From Piscicola geometra (lineage: Eukaryota; Annelida; Clitellata; Hirudinida; Piscicolidae), in assembly GCA_943735955.1 (NCBI GenBank), contig OX030967.1, forward strand, positions 933,767-997,766: a DNA stretch of 64,000 bases, written 5' to 3'. The notes below the pieces were generated by a model, which did no database searches, was not told where the DNA came from, and was given only the letters and a program-made list of their open reading frames with translations. Both the position numbers and the translations under genes were made by a program. Positions within the stretch are counted from its first letter, which is position 1, and each line of letters begins with the position of its first letter. This document shows positions 49,260 to 59,714 of this stretch, in pieces.

Positions 49260-49464
49260 GTGTTGGCTACATTGTCAGAAAGTAAATACAAACTCTCTTG
49301 ATTTACGGTCAAAAACGAATGAGAAAAACTGCGTTTCATCAAAAAATTCTCATTCCTTCTAGATTTTAAACAGAACTTCTCGGCAGTGAAAATTACTTAA
49401 CATGTTCAATAGTATTGCTTGCAGTTTGTCACTTTACACAAAAATAGTAACTTCAGAAGGGGAT

Positions 49465-49850
49465 CCATTTAAATAAGACTCGAAACATTAACATAAGCAA
49501 AAAACATGTAGCATAGACGACAAATAAAATATTAATAAATATTAATAAAATATATGGACTAAAGTTAACTTAATCATTAAGGTCCTTTTACACAAAAAAT
49601 AGACTATAATAAAACATCCTAAAAATAAAAATATATAAAAACAAAATAATTCAAACTTTTTTTCATTAATTTTCAACATTAAAAAAATTATTAACACAAT
49701 TTACAATTTTTTAATATTTAATATTTTTATTTTAATTTTATTTTTTTTTATTTTTTGTTTTTATATTTTATATTTTTTTATTTTTAGGATGTTTTATTAT
49801 AGTCTATTTTTTCTGTAAAAGGACCTTAATGATTAAGTTAACTTTAGTCT
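49465..49850. mobile_element. foldback element with 75-bp arms
   Basis: Arms 49557-49634 and 49779-49849 are inverted copies (CTAAAGTTAACTTAATCATT, TAGACTATAATAAAACATCC). The 90-bp left flank also matches 7045-7118. It replaces about 300 bp of hAT copy D. Confidence 0.8.
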
Positions 49851-50217
49851 AGGCTTTGAGAGTTGTCCTGTTGATTGAAGGCAACAGCATGAAGGAGCAT
49901 ATCCGGCTCTTACGAAACTGGCAAACTTGTCATCTTCAGCTTGTCAAAGCATATATTTAGCAACAAAAAAGTCTCTTTAGATCCAACTCATTTTTGGCTC
50001 AAAAAGGATGTGTAACATGTTTTATTATTTATAGATTTATTTTTTTCTTCTCAAATGTGGAGTACTTTTATATTCTGATAAAGTTTCTATTACATTTGTG
50101 TGAAATTTTGTAAAAATACTTTTTTATACTAATGTCAAATATGCTAAAAACATAGTGTTAAAATACGATTAACGTTCGATAAAAATTTTTAATCGTGGAC
50201 AGCTCTAATTTATCTTA

Positions 50218-50584
50218 TTTTTAAACCTATTTTAAATTCACTAATTTTAAAAATCTTAGTTAAAATAAAATACTTTATATAATTTTTCATTCAACAATTT
50301 ATATTAGCAATTCAACCCGTTTTTTCTCGAATTTTTTATTTTAATTTAACAAAAAAAAAATTTCACATTACAATTAATTGATTAAAAAACAACAAATATT
50401 TTGATACGATGAAAAATGTTCTGTCTTGAATCAAAACTGTAAATCTTCAAATATATAACACTGAGCATGAACGAATCGAATTTAACAATGAATCTAATGT
50501 TTTGTTATCAAAGCATTAAAAAAATTAGAATATCAAAATAAAATTATTTAAAAAATAAATTAGTAAAAAAAGTAAAAATTAAAT
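50218..50584. other. AT-rich DNA, no gene seen
   Basis: No recognisable frame or repeat end between hAT copy D and the piggyBac relic. Confidence 0.45.
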
Positions 50585-51300
50585 TTTGTATGTTGTGTTC
50601 ATTTTGCAAAGAGCGCATCTGGTTTGTTTTTCTGCTGAAATTGAATAATGTTCTAGCTTATCGAACCTAACAGGGCTTGGCACTCGACTTTTCACAGGAT
50701 TGCCACGTTTGGGCTTTCCACTACTAACAGAAAGCTTTTTTTCCTCTGTTGGTATCCATCGTTGACATGAAACAACTGGATTGATGCTCTTGACATTTCT
50801 TATGATATAAACTATAGAGTTTTCATTTCAAATGAATTGTTTATTGAAGGCTTTTTCCAGTTTATAATCAAAAAAACCCCTAGAGTATTTCAAACTTTGT
50901 ACTTAGCAATGATAAGTCATAACTGGACATTTTCCAATTCTGTTGGACCTTCCTGTCCCATAGTATTCATAACTTCTTCTTTGAAGTTCATCAATTAGCT
51001 TCAGTGAACTGAAAAATCTATCTCCAAAACAAAAATAAACAACTGGTAGTATTGAAACTAAAATCACAACAACGCCGGCACCAAGACACAACTCTTTGTC
51101 GTATACTAGACCTATTGCTCCCTGATAGGGCTCATATTGAATTGAATAACCAAGACGGTTGCAAAGACACCAAAACTTAAATCCAAGCCTTATTGGCTTC
51201 TCTCATAAATTGTTTTGCACCATTTTTCCATAATGTATACTGCCATGCTTTCATCAACACTAATGCTTCCATGAAAGCATTTCATATTAATTTTTGATTT
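50585..51300 (-). pseudogene. piggyBac transposase relic
   Basis: In order on the minus strand are ISVDESM (first catalytic Asp), IRLGFKFWCLCNRLGYSIQY, EPYQGAIGLVYDKELCLGAG, FGDRFFSSLKLIDELQRRSY (second Asp), GTGRSNRIGKCPV, FFDYKLEKAFNKQFI and RVPSPVRFDKLEHY ending in EKQTRCALCKMNTTYKI, the start of the cysteine-rich tail. The MGGVD block with the third Asp is deleted, and stops and frameshifts occur near 51190 and 50890. It cannot encode an active enzyme. Confidence 0.85.
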
Positions 51301-51839
51301 AGCAAATCAATCCGAAGTCTGAATTCGGTAAACTTTTATTTTTTCCATTTTTTTTTGCACAATGGATAAAATGAATAATTAAAAATTTATAGTAAAATTT
51401 GACACTGTTCCAACAATGGAGAATTCATAATTTGTTAAAAATTAATGATGAGTAGATTAGAAACTTGTGAGAAAATTTTAATTATATATAAAGGAAAGAT
51501 AAAATATTGAGAATAAGCAAAAAACAAAAAAGAAATGTGAAAATTTTAGTAACTATTTTTCTTTAGCCATATTTTCAATTTGTTTCTTCAAATAAGCAAA
51601 AATAATAATAAGTATTATAATTTTGAGATAATCAACAAACTGTTAAAACCATTCAATATATTTGTAAACAAATTTCACTTTGAATATTAAAGGTTTACTA
51701 GTTATTTAATTTTCTCCTAATTTTTTTTTCCTAATTTTTTTTTCCTATTTTTTTTTCTTGTTGTTCCAATAATGGTACACTGAGCAAATATGGGTAAAAC
51801 TGCAATTATAATTAATTAAAAAAAGTTAAAAGCAGACTT

Positions 51840-53280
51840 TTCTATAAACTTTTTTACAATTTCATTTTCTTTAGCACATAAGTTAAAAATGTTAGGTAAC
51901 CATGGAGAATTTAAACTAATTTTAAATTTGAGAAAAAAAATTGTTTAGCTCTTCTGAAATTTATTCAAAAACTAGATTTCCATTAAACTGTTGTAACTTT
52001 GCATCTAATCATATTTTTAAATCAATAATAAATAAAACACAATTTGAATCTTAAAAATTATCTTAATTTGTTACATTTATTTAAAACTGCCATATAAAAT
52101 CTTTAAATAAATTCTAAAGATACAAAAGAATGAATAAGCAGAAATCTAATGGAGTCTGGTAATAACTGTCATTGAATTTTTGAACTGATTAAGCCTGTTA
52201 GATCTTTTTTTGTCTTATTTCTGGACACAAGTTTTCTTGACAGTTCTTGGCCTCTGATTCAGCCGTCCCTCTTCTCTTTCGAATATACTTTTTCAGACGC
52301 TTGTGTCAATTGTTGAACAAATCTTTCAACTGCTTGAGTGTGACAAGACCAATTGGGCACTTTCATTGGATGAGATAAAAACTGTTTTATTTCTTTAGTG
52401 CTCATGCCACAGGTTAGACGAGGCTTAAAGGCTCCGCTCTAATCAATTAAAAGTTCAAGTGTGTTTGCTTTAATGTTTATTTCAGGAGTTTTTCTGGATC
52501 TAACTGATTTATCACCAAATTGTGTATCTTCATTTTCAACTCTTTTCCAACTATTTCTTAACTATTTCTACAATTTTATTGACAACGATTCTCTTTTCTT
52601 TTTCCTTCATTGAACACAGCATACATTGAAGAATTGCCTCTAAGAGGGCGTACCAAGAAGACCTTCTAACAGTTAGAATGACTTCATTAATAATGCCTTC
52701 TGACTCGTAATGTAGCTGCTTTAGCTGATAAAGTACATGTCTAGGTCCTTTTATCCAACTATTATTGACTTTTATAACGAACCAAGTAGGAAAATACACA
52801 CCAAAGATAAATTCAACGAGTTTATTTCGTTTTATATATACATTACCTAAACGTTACTAAACATTTTAGAATGCTGTAAAACCGAAACTATAAATGATAT
52901 TTCACATCTGAAGTGTGTTAGATTGACAATAAATTTTAGAAAAAGTCATTAAATAACAAAAAAATAATTTTACAAGTAAAAAATGATGAGCGATTGAATA
53001 ATGGTATGGGTCGAATAGACCCGTGTGGTGTTTGAGGGTTAATCAATTCATAAATTCAATGACAGAAGTTTTATAATTTAATTTGTGTTTTATTTAATAT
53101 TTTCTGAATAATATGATTAGATACAAAGTTGCAGCAGTTTAATGAAAATCTTTAGTTTTTGAATACATTTCAGAAGAGCTAAACACTTTTTTTCAAATTA
53201 ATAATTAGTTTTGAATTCTTTATGGTATACCTCACATTTTAACTTATGTGCCAAAAAAATAAATTGTAAAAAAAGTATGA
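51840..53280. mobile_element. element with about 200-300 bp inverted repeats carrying a gene relic
   Basis: Sequence from 51846 (TTTTTTACAATTTCATTTTC, GCACATAAGTTAAAAATGTT, TTAGCTCTTCTGAAATTTAT, CTGTCATTGAATTTTTGAAC) is mirrored in the same order at 53277-53025 on the other strand. Between the arms lies the CHTQAVER relic. Target duplication not resolved. From 51301 to 51840 nothing is recognised. Confidence 0.65.
52200..52800 (-). pseudogene. relic of an uncharacterised CHTQAVER-motif protein family
   Basis: The first frame contains MYFPTWFVIKVNNSWIKGPR, HYESEGIINEVIL and WYALLEAILQCMLCSMKEK. After a shift come INIKANTLELLID with a stop in place of Trp, GMSTKEIKQFLSHPM and PNWSCHTQAVERFVQQLTQA, then SEKVYSKEKRDG. 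From memory this resembles a multicopy, unnamed family of invertebrate proteins with CHTQAVER..K.VTEAS...RDGFIR; I cannot assign a function. It is dead here through at least three stops or shifts. Confidence 0.6.
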
Positions 53281-53329
53281 CCCGCCCTAATGATCATGTA
53301 CATTAGGGTTATGCATTTTTAGCTTTAAT

Positions 53330-53610
53330 AATTATTTTCATGTATTATATATCGATGAAATTTTTTTTTAAAACTATGTTAATGAGTTTTATTTTAAATA
53401 ATTCTTTAAAAAATATTTTTTACACAAAATCCTTGAAATAATAGATAAGGCTTACTTAAAGTTCAAATTATAGAGTAATGAATTTTCAACTTTTTGTCAA
53501 ATAATTAATTTCTTGTGTCATATGTCGATGAACCTTTGCTCAAATGTCCCTTCCACACAAAATCTTGGAAACAGTATGTAAGGCTTAATATACTACTTCA
53601 AAGGCTTCGT
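53330..53610. repeat. degenerate tandem duplication
   Basis: TATATATCGATGAAATTT and ACACAAAATCCTTGAAATAA recur as CATATGTCGATGAACCTT and ACACAAAATCTTGGAAACAG about 170 bp later, both followed by AAGGCTTA. Confidence 0.6.
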
Positions 53611-53689
53611 TTGGTTGGGATCTTTTTTTTACGAATTAGTTAGAATAAAAATCATTTTCATCACTTTTGAGCAAATTTCGTTTTTGTCA

Positions 53690-54870
53690 GAACGAGTTTC
53701 AGTAAAGATCTCATCATGACCAGGCTTGCAGGAGCCGTCTTTTATCTCTCTGGATCAGCCATGGCTCTAGCTCCGGCTCTTCGATCTTTAACGGTCTCGG
53801 CTTGGTTATCAGCTCCTCTCCGTCTTCCTATAGAGGGAGTGCCAGACGACACAAAGTAGCAAACATTTTCTACTGAAACATAGTCTCAAAAGTAGAATAT
53901 GCACTCAGTGATAAACAGTGCTATCTTAATAAAAAGTTGAAATTAGTTTCATTTAATTTTTCCCTAGTTAAAGATGTAATAAGAATGAAATTGTTGTGTT
54001 GCATTCTAGATGTTCAGTTCTAATTAGTTAAGGCGTTATTATTTATTTTTGAAATTAGGATTATAATTTTTCTTTCAATTATATGTATTATGTTACATAA
54101 ATGAATAATATTTGTAACAATATTTTTTGAAGGTTCAATTACTCTGTATCAACCAAATTTTTGAATTAATAAAAGCAAAAAAGGAAAAAAACATTCTTCT
54201 TCATGTACTTATAGTTTCTGTTTTGAAATATTTTATGTCACTAATTCAAAATAAAAGTTTTAAAAAATTTAAAGTTTTGTTTGTTCATTGAAAGTAAAAA
54301 CATAATTCTATTACTTATTTATTTTTATTTAAAAAGTATTATTTATTAAAGTAAGTTAAGATAAAAAATTGTTTTTGGTTACATTGTATTTTATTTTGAC
54401 ATTTTTTTTGTTAAAATTGTAGACTTTGGCGGATGAAAACAAATTAAAACGAAAAAAGTTTCATTAATGATTTCTTGTGGTGGTGTGCTCTCGCGCTATC
54501 ATTTGATTGAAGGCTGTTGCTAGTGAACGTTCCTTAAAACTTAAAACATTTAAAATTAGAGAAAAATCAGAAACATTTTTTAAGAGTTTTAAATCTTTTT
54601 TTGAAATAAAATCTTGCTTCAATGAAATAAAATTGAGAGCCGGAGTCGCTATATTTTTCTGATTTGCCTACGCCTGATCATGACGACACACATCAACAAG
54701 ATGACTCAAACTTTGCTTCTTTACGCCAAATACGATCCATAAGATGGTTATTGACCCAAGACTCACTGAGAACATTGGCTTCTGCTTTGGTTCTCAGTCT
54801 AATTGACTATGGAAATGTCATTCTTACCGGACTGCCTAAGAAGCAGCTGGGGGAAATTCAGTATATTTTT
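53690..54870 (+). pseudogene. LINE family a fragment split by a hAT element
   Basis: AAAGATCTCATCATGAC at 53704-53720 continues at 54677 with ATCATGACGACACACATCAA, matching 30315-30510 of LINE-a. The coding part reads LRQIRSIRWLLTQDSLRTLA then SALVLSLIDYGNVILTGLPK. The CAGGCTTG hAT element occupies 53721-54676 between the halves. Confidence 0.88.
53721..54676. mobile_element. complete CAGGCTTG-type hAT element, 956 bp
   Basis: It begins CAGGCTTGCAGGAGCCGTCT and ends TTTGCCTACGCCTG. The perfect 8-bp duplications ATCATGAC (53713-53720 and 54677-54684) derive from the host LINE. The interior matches 26019-27001 in reverse. Confidence 0.92.
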
Positions 54871-54994
54871 ATTTAGAAAAATAATTTTATTTATAAATGG
54901 GGAAAAATAATTTTCATTTAATTTGTTATATTATTATTATTTATTAAAAAATATTTTTTTCTAAACATTCTTTCACAAGAATATTTTTTCCAAT

Positions 54995-56235
54995 ATTTTT
55001 TACTAAAGCTTTTGACACTCTCGATCACCATACCCTCGCCTCCAATCTTGCACTTCTTCCTCTTGATGACAACATATATAACCTTCTCATTTCATTCCTT
55101 TCCAACCGATCACATTCCACCATTTATTTAAATCAACTTTCGAGTAGCCTTCCCATCAACTCTAGCGTGGTCCAAGGCTCAGTTCTTGGTCCATCTACCT
55201 TTATAATCAACGCCTCTTCATTTCAACCATATCACCTATCTAATAAAATATTAAAATTTGCTGATGACACTTATCTCATTATTCCATCATCTAACACTCA
55301 TACCATCCAATTAGAGCTTGACTCCCTTTCTAAGTGGGCCAAGCTCAGTAATCTTTCACTTAACTTCAAAAATTATTCGAACTTGTAGTCCACAATAGTC
55401 ATCAACACATCACACCACCAGTTATACATCCATACATTCAACGCACTAACAAACTCACTATTTTAGGTATCACATTCACCGATACTCTCAACATTTCACC
55501 ACACATAGATCACATTATCAAAAAATGCTTTCAAAATTTTCATGCCATCAAAACAATCCGTTCCCATGGACTTTTTGGTGCCAAACTCTTTGACATCACT
55601 GAGTCTCTCATCATCTTTCACCTAAAGTATGCAGCTCCTTCTTGGTCTGGTTTTGCTAATCAGCAGCAAATTAAGCAACTTCAGTCGTTTATTAAAAAAC
55701 TATTCAGACTTAAATATTTTCCCTCTCACTACCCATCTATCACTTCTATTTTTACCACTTTAGACACTAAACTATTTTTTAAATATCCACTAACTCTGAC
55801 CACGTTCTTCACCAAATTCTAGCCTCTCTTAAAACATCTACACATAACTTGAGACCCCGTAAGCACAATTTCGATACACCAATATATAACACGTTTGAAA
55901 GCAAAACATTCCTCCCTCGTCTTCTGAAACATCTCATTCTATAGTTTATATTTATATTATCATTTCTGATTTGTATTACTTATTTGTTTATTTGTTATCA
56001 TATCCACCATATCCTTGGTCGAGTTGTTTGATTTTTATCCATTATCATTGGCATTAGAATCTAATAATTATCTTTTAGTTATGATATATTTTTAATTTAT
56101 ATTATTTATCATCTTTAAATTTCTATCGTTTTTTATCGTTTTTATTTTGGTTATTGTTCACCTTCTATTTATTGTATTTTTGTAGCATGGCTTGCGTCTG
56201 TCAAGCCGTGATGAATAAAGATTATAAAAAAATAT
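54995..56235 (+). pseudogene. LINE family c reverse transcriptase relic with intact 3' end
   Basis: Frames read TKAFDTLDHHTLASNLALLP (first catalytic Asp), LSNRSHSTIYLNQLSSSLPI, VVQGSVLGPSTFIINASSFQ and KILKFADDTYLIIPSSNTHT (FADD box intact). After a frameshift near 55385 it continues TNKLTILGITFTDTLNISPH, HAIKTIRSHGLFGAKLF and YAAPSWSGFANQQQIKQLQS. It is 5'-truncated. The 3' end, TGTAGCATGGCTTGCGTCTG then TCAAGCCGTGATGAATAAAG and an A-rich tail, is shared with the SINE at 6232-6468. Confidence 0.85.
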
Positions 56236-56456
56236 ATATAAACATTCTTATACAATAATATTTAATTTTTAAAACATAATTATTTAGTTACATATCAATA
56301 TTTTTTATTTATAAAACACATTTTTTAGTTATGAAACTTTCTTTTGTTATTTGTGAAATACATTTGAATATGGATATTTTTGTTAAGGTCTATTTTTAAA
56401 CTATATTTTTGTCGAGCTCTATTTTTTTGTCTATTTCTTCAATAATCCATTATCAG

Positions 56457-56695
56457 TTAACAAAGACTTCTGGGTCGATTATCGCCATCATTCGGTTGGA
56501 GGTGAGAGTAATTCTTCTATAACCACTCTTGATGGTTGTAGAGGTAAATGCAAACAGCTGGGATGTGATGGCTGCTGGGCTGTAGACTGGGACCCTGAAC
56601 AACCGTACTACAAATGTTTTATTCACACAACAAGGAAAACGACAGTAGAACACCCATCTGCGATCCAGTACATACAAAAGTGCTTCATTCGCTGA
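56457..56695 (+). CDS. terminal exon with a PAN/Apple-like cysteine-rich domain
   Basis: The acceptor TTTCTTCAATAATCCATTATCAG lies at a good pyrimidine tract; the frame (phase 1) is then open for 78 codons to TGA at 56693. It contains NKDFWVDYRHHSVGGESNSS, TTLDGCRGKCKQLGCDGC, WAVDWDPEQPYYKCFIHTTR and SAIQYIQKCF. Six cysteines, the CWAVDWD core, KCFIH and the closing QYI.KC fit PAN/Apple-like adhesion domains of secreted invertebrate proteins. Polyadenylation-like AATAAA occurs near 56940 and 56962. Codon use is unlike the flanking transposons. Upstream exons were not found, so the full product is unknown. Confidence 0.62.
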
Positions 56696-57084
56696 AGTAC
56701 ATGACCGTCTTATTCATCCTCGAATTATTCTGTCATCAAAAGTTGATTTATACCTTTTTACAATTGTAAAATAATTATTTTTTTTCTGAAAAAGAAATTT
56801 TGAAGCATGATTTATTTTATCGTTTCGAAATAGACTATAAGTTGACACCTCCTTTTAATTTTATTACTTTTCGATTGAACGTTTTTCAAAACTGATCCTA
56901 CAGTTAACAATAACAACAACAATTAGTTCATTTTCACGCAAATAAATTTAGAAATCGAAGCAAATAAATGCTTGTATGGCCTTCTAGAAAAATAAAATAA
57001 TACATGAACTTATTAATTAAATTCACAAATTAAAAGAATTGTTAATAATAACAAATGTTTTCATTGATTTACAAAAGAAATTAA

Positions 57085-57300
57085 TTAAAGTGATTGGAAA
57101 TTATAAGTGGTTTAATTATTTTCTTAAAATTAATGGCTTGTTGTATATTCTTCAAATTCAATGGCAATCTGTTCCAGAGTTGGAGCCCTGCATTGATTGG
57201 ACTATTTAGATAGTAGTTGGTTCTTGGTGTTTGTAAGTAATTGTCAGACTTACTTCTCAATGTTCGTGTGCAGTTGGATGTGAAGGAATGTATTAAATGT
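57085..57300 (-). pseudogene. LINE C-terminal fragment
   Basis: The minus strand reads TRTLRSKSDNYLQTPRTNYY, then GLQLWNRLPLNLKNIQQAIN and FKKIIKPLI, the LWN.LP..L.....FK..L end of CR1/Jockey-like LINEs. Short and isolated. Confidence 0.55.
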
Positions 57301-57339
57301 GTAAAATAGGAAAATGTGTTTTTTATTATAGGTTTATGA

Positions 57340-58755
57340 AAAAGAATATAGGTTTTAAATAATAAGCTTTATAAATAAACTTGATGAATTTAGAAGTAGA
57401 TTTATGGATGATAATCCAGATATAATAATGATAACGGAGGTTCTGGCAAAGAATGTAAAATATAATACTTCAATAAACGAATTTAATTTTAGAGGATTTG
57501 ATACTTTCCCTCACAATTTAACAATAACTAACTCAAGGGGTATATTAATATATGTAAAATAAATTTTAAAAGCAACAGAAGTAAAAATGAACGTAGAATA
57601 CAAAGAAAATATATTTGTAAAAATAAAAATGATGAATAATGTTAAAATTCTTATTGGATGTATTTATCGAAGTCCATCATCAGATGATATTAACTTAGAC
57701 AATTTAATTAATTTATTTTACGAAATTAATAATATGAAAAAAAATCATTTACACATATACTAATTACTGGAGATTTTAACTTACCCGGGATAAATTTGTG
57801 TAATATGTTAAGTAAAGTTAAATTAAGTGAAAAGTTCGTAGAATGCATTAGAGATTGTTTTCTGGAACAAGTAGTTGATAAACCTACGAGATTCCGAAAC
57901 AAACAAGAGCCATCTTTACTAGACCTAATACAAACTAATGAACGTAACAATATAGAAAATCTTAAGTTTCTTGACCCTTTGGGAAAAAGCGACCATATTG
58001 TTATGTCTTTTGAACTACTTTGTCAAACGCAAATTATTAAATCTAATGTGATAAAGTTAAATTATAAAAGGCTAATTTGGAAAAAATAAAACAAGAAATG
58101 AATATCGGTTGGGATGTATTAATGGAAAATATAGATACAAACGATAAGTTTGAATGATTTATGAATAAACTAAATAATGTCATAAATATAAATACACCAA
58201 TAAAGACAATCAAAGAGAGACTATACAAAACCCCACTGAGTAAAGATACAAGAAAAATTTCGAAAAAAAACATAGGCAATGGGAGTGTTATATAAAAAAA
58301 AGAAACAATAAAAACTATGAACTTTACAAAATAGCAAAAAACAAAGCAAAAAAAGCTATGATAATAGAACGGAAACAACAGGAGCGTCAAATTGCGTTGT
58401 GTTCAAAATCTAATCCTAAAAAATTTTGGGCTTTCAAAAATTCCAAATGAAAAACTCGGAGTGTCATATCCGAGCTGCACCTAATAGGATGTGATGGATC
58501 ACTGAACATTGCGACAACTGATTTAGAAGAGGCAGAAAGTCTCAATAATTTTTTTACAAGTGTATTTACAGAAGAAAATAATGATAATTTTAACAAAATA
58601 AATAAAATAACATTTAAAGAAAGATCTAATGATGGAGATGTCACAAATGATGAAATTTATAACTTATTAAAAGAAATAAATGTAACAAAAACCCCAGGTC
58701 CAGATGGTGTTCATCCCATAGTATTATCAAAATTAGCAAATATAATACATACACC
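57340..58755 (+). pseudogene. LINE family d endonuclease and start of reverse transcriptase
   Basis: Frames contain DDNPDIIMITEVLAKNVKYN, KILIGCIYRSPSSDD, then after a frameshift near 57762 LITGDFNLPGINLCNML, EQVVDKPTRFRNKQEPSLLD and GKSDHIVMSFELL (endonuclease motifs GDFN, D and SDH). Further on, INVTKTPGPDGVHPIVLSKL is the first reverse transcriptase motif; it stops abruptly at 58755 where a hAT element is inserted. Stops at 57560 and 58087 show it is dead. Confidence 0.82.
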
Positions 58756-59714
58756 CAGGGGCAGCGATCTGTAGAAAATCTTGGGGGGGGGGGTCCACCC
58801 CAGGGTTAGAATCAAAGAATTGGTATCGGCCAATTCAGTGACAGCGATACTATTTAGTATTGGTTGCTGTATTGCGAATTATTTTTGTATCAACTACTAA
58901 TATTTGTATGGCCAACCATTAAAAAATATTCGATACTTAATAAAAAATATTTTTCTATTGCCTCTTTAAGCGATTTGAAGAAAAAAACGATTTTAATAGC
59001 TTTTATTATTGGTCATCTATATAAATTCAATTACAACTAGCCATCAACCCTACTAATATCAAAACCACCACTCTAAAAATATAACCACGGTCCACGAGTT
59101 TGAAGAAAAATTTAACTTTCTTTTAAAGTTTTTAGCGATTTGAGAAAAAAAATAAAGTTTTGCACTGCGTGCTATAGATTCAATTAATGTTATTATTATG
59201 TTTTTTCATTCATTTACTTTTTTTTCAATGATTTTATGAACAACTAAAAAAGGTTTCCACAAATCCTTTTATTATTTTGAAAAATCTATTTATCAGTTCT
59301 TTTTCTAAAAAAACAAATTTGCATAACATAAAAATAACTATTTAAAAAAATTTGCGCAGATTTGTATCCATATGCCTATGTTCCAATAAAATAGTGAAAT
59401 TCCTTTCAATAGTGTCAAATGTAACAATAAATGAATAATAATTAAATTTCCGGACAATCTGTTTTTACCTTCATCATATTATAGAAGTATATATAAATTT
59501 CAAGTCCCTAAAAATTTCAAATAGATTTAAATTTGCCAAATTTATAAACAAATGTATATTGGAAAATTTTTTTGGCCCACTGTGTATATTCAGATAACAA
59601 AGAATACTTTCTCTGTCTGTTCTCCTATCTTCTCCCCACAGCTCTTTCACTCCAATTTCCAAAAAGACCCCTTTGAATGTCTGACCGACTAGCAAATTCT
59701 TCTGCTAGCTTTTT
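58756..59714. mobile_element. left end and non-coding part of the ZMYM-like hAT element
   Basis: CAGGGGCAGCGATCTGTAGA then a run of G and TCCACCCCAGG resembles the left end of the 302-bp MITE at 48958. It interrupts the LINE-d frame cleanly, with CATACACC as the candidate 8-bp target. The opposite end was not found before 64000. Confidence 0.6.

Larger units (their letters stand above)
48803..50217 (+). mobile_element. hAT element (TAGAGCTGTTC family, copy D) with two insertions
   Basis: It is homologous to copy C across most of its length but is interrupted by a 302-bp MITE at 48958 and by a foldback element at about 49465-49850. The right end is GTGGACAGCTCTA. The target duplication is not clear. 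Confidence 0.8.

Noticed and set aside
56453..56677. Minus-strand 74-codon frame
   Set aside because: It is the shadow of the plus-strand cysteine-rich exon, which has an acceptor, domain pattern and stop.
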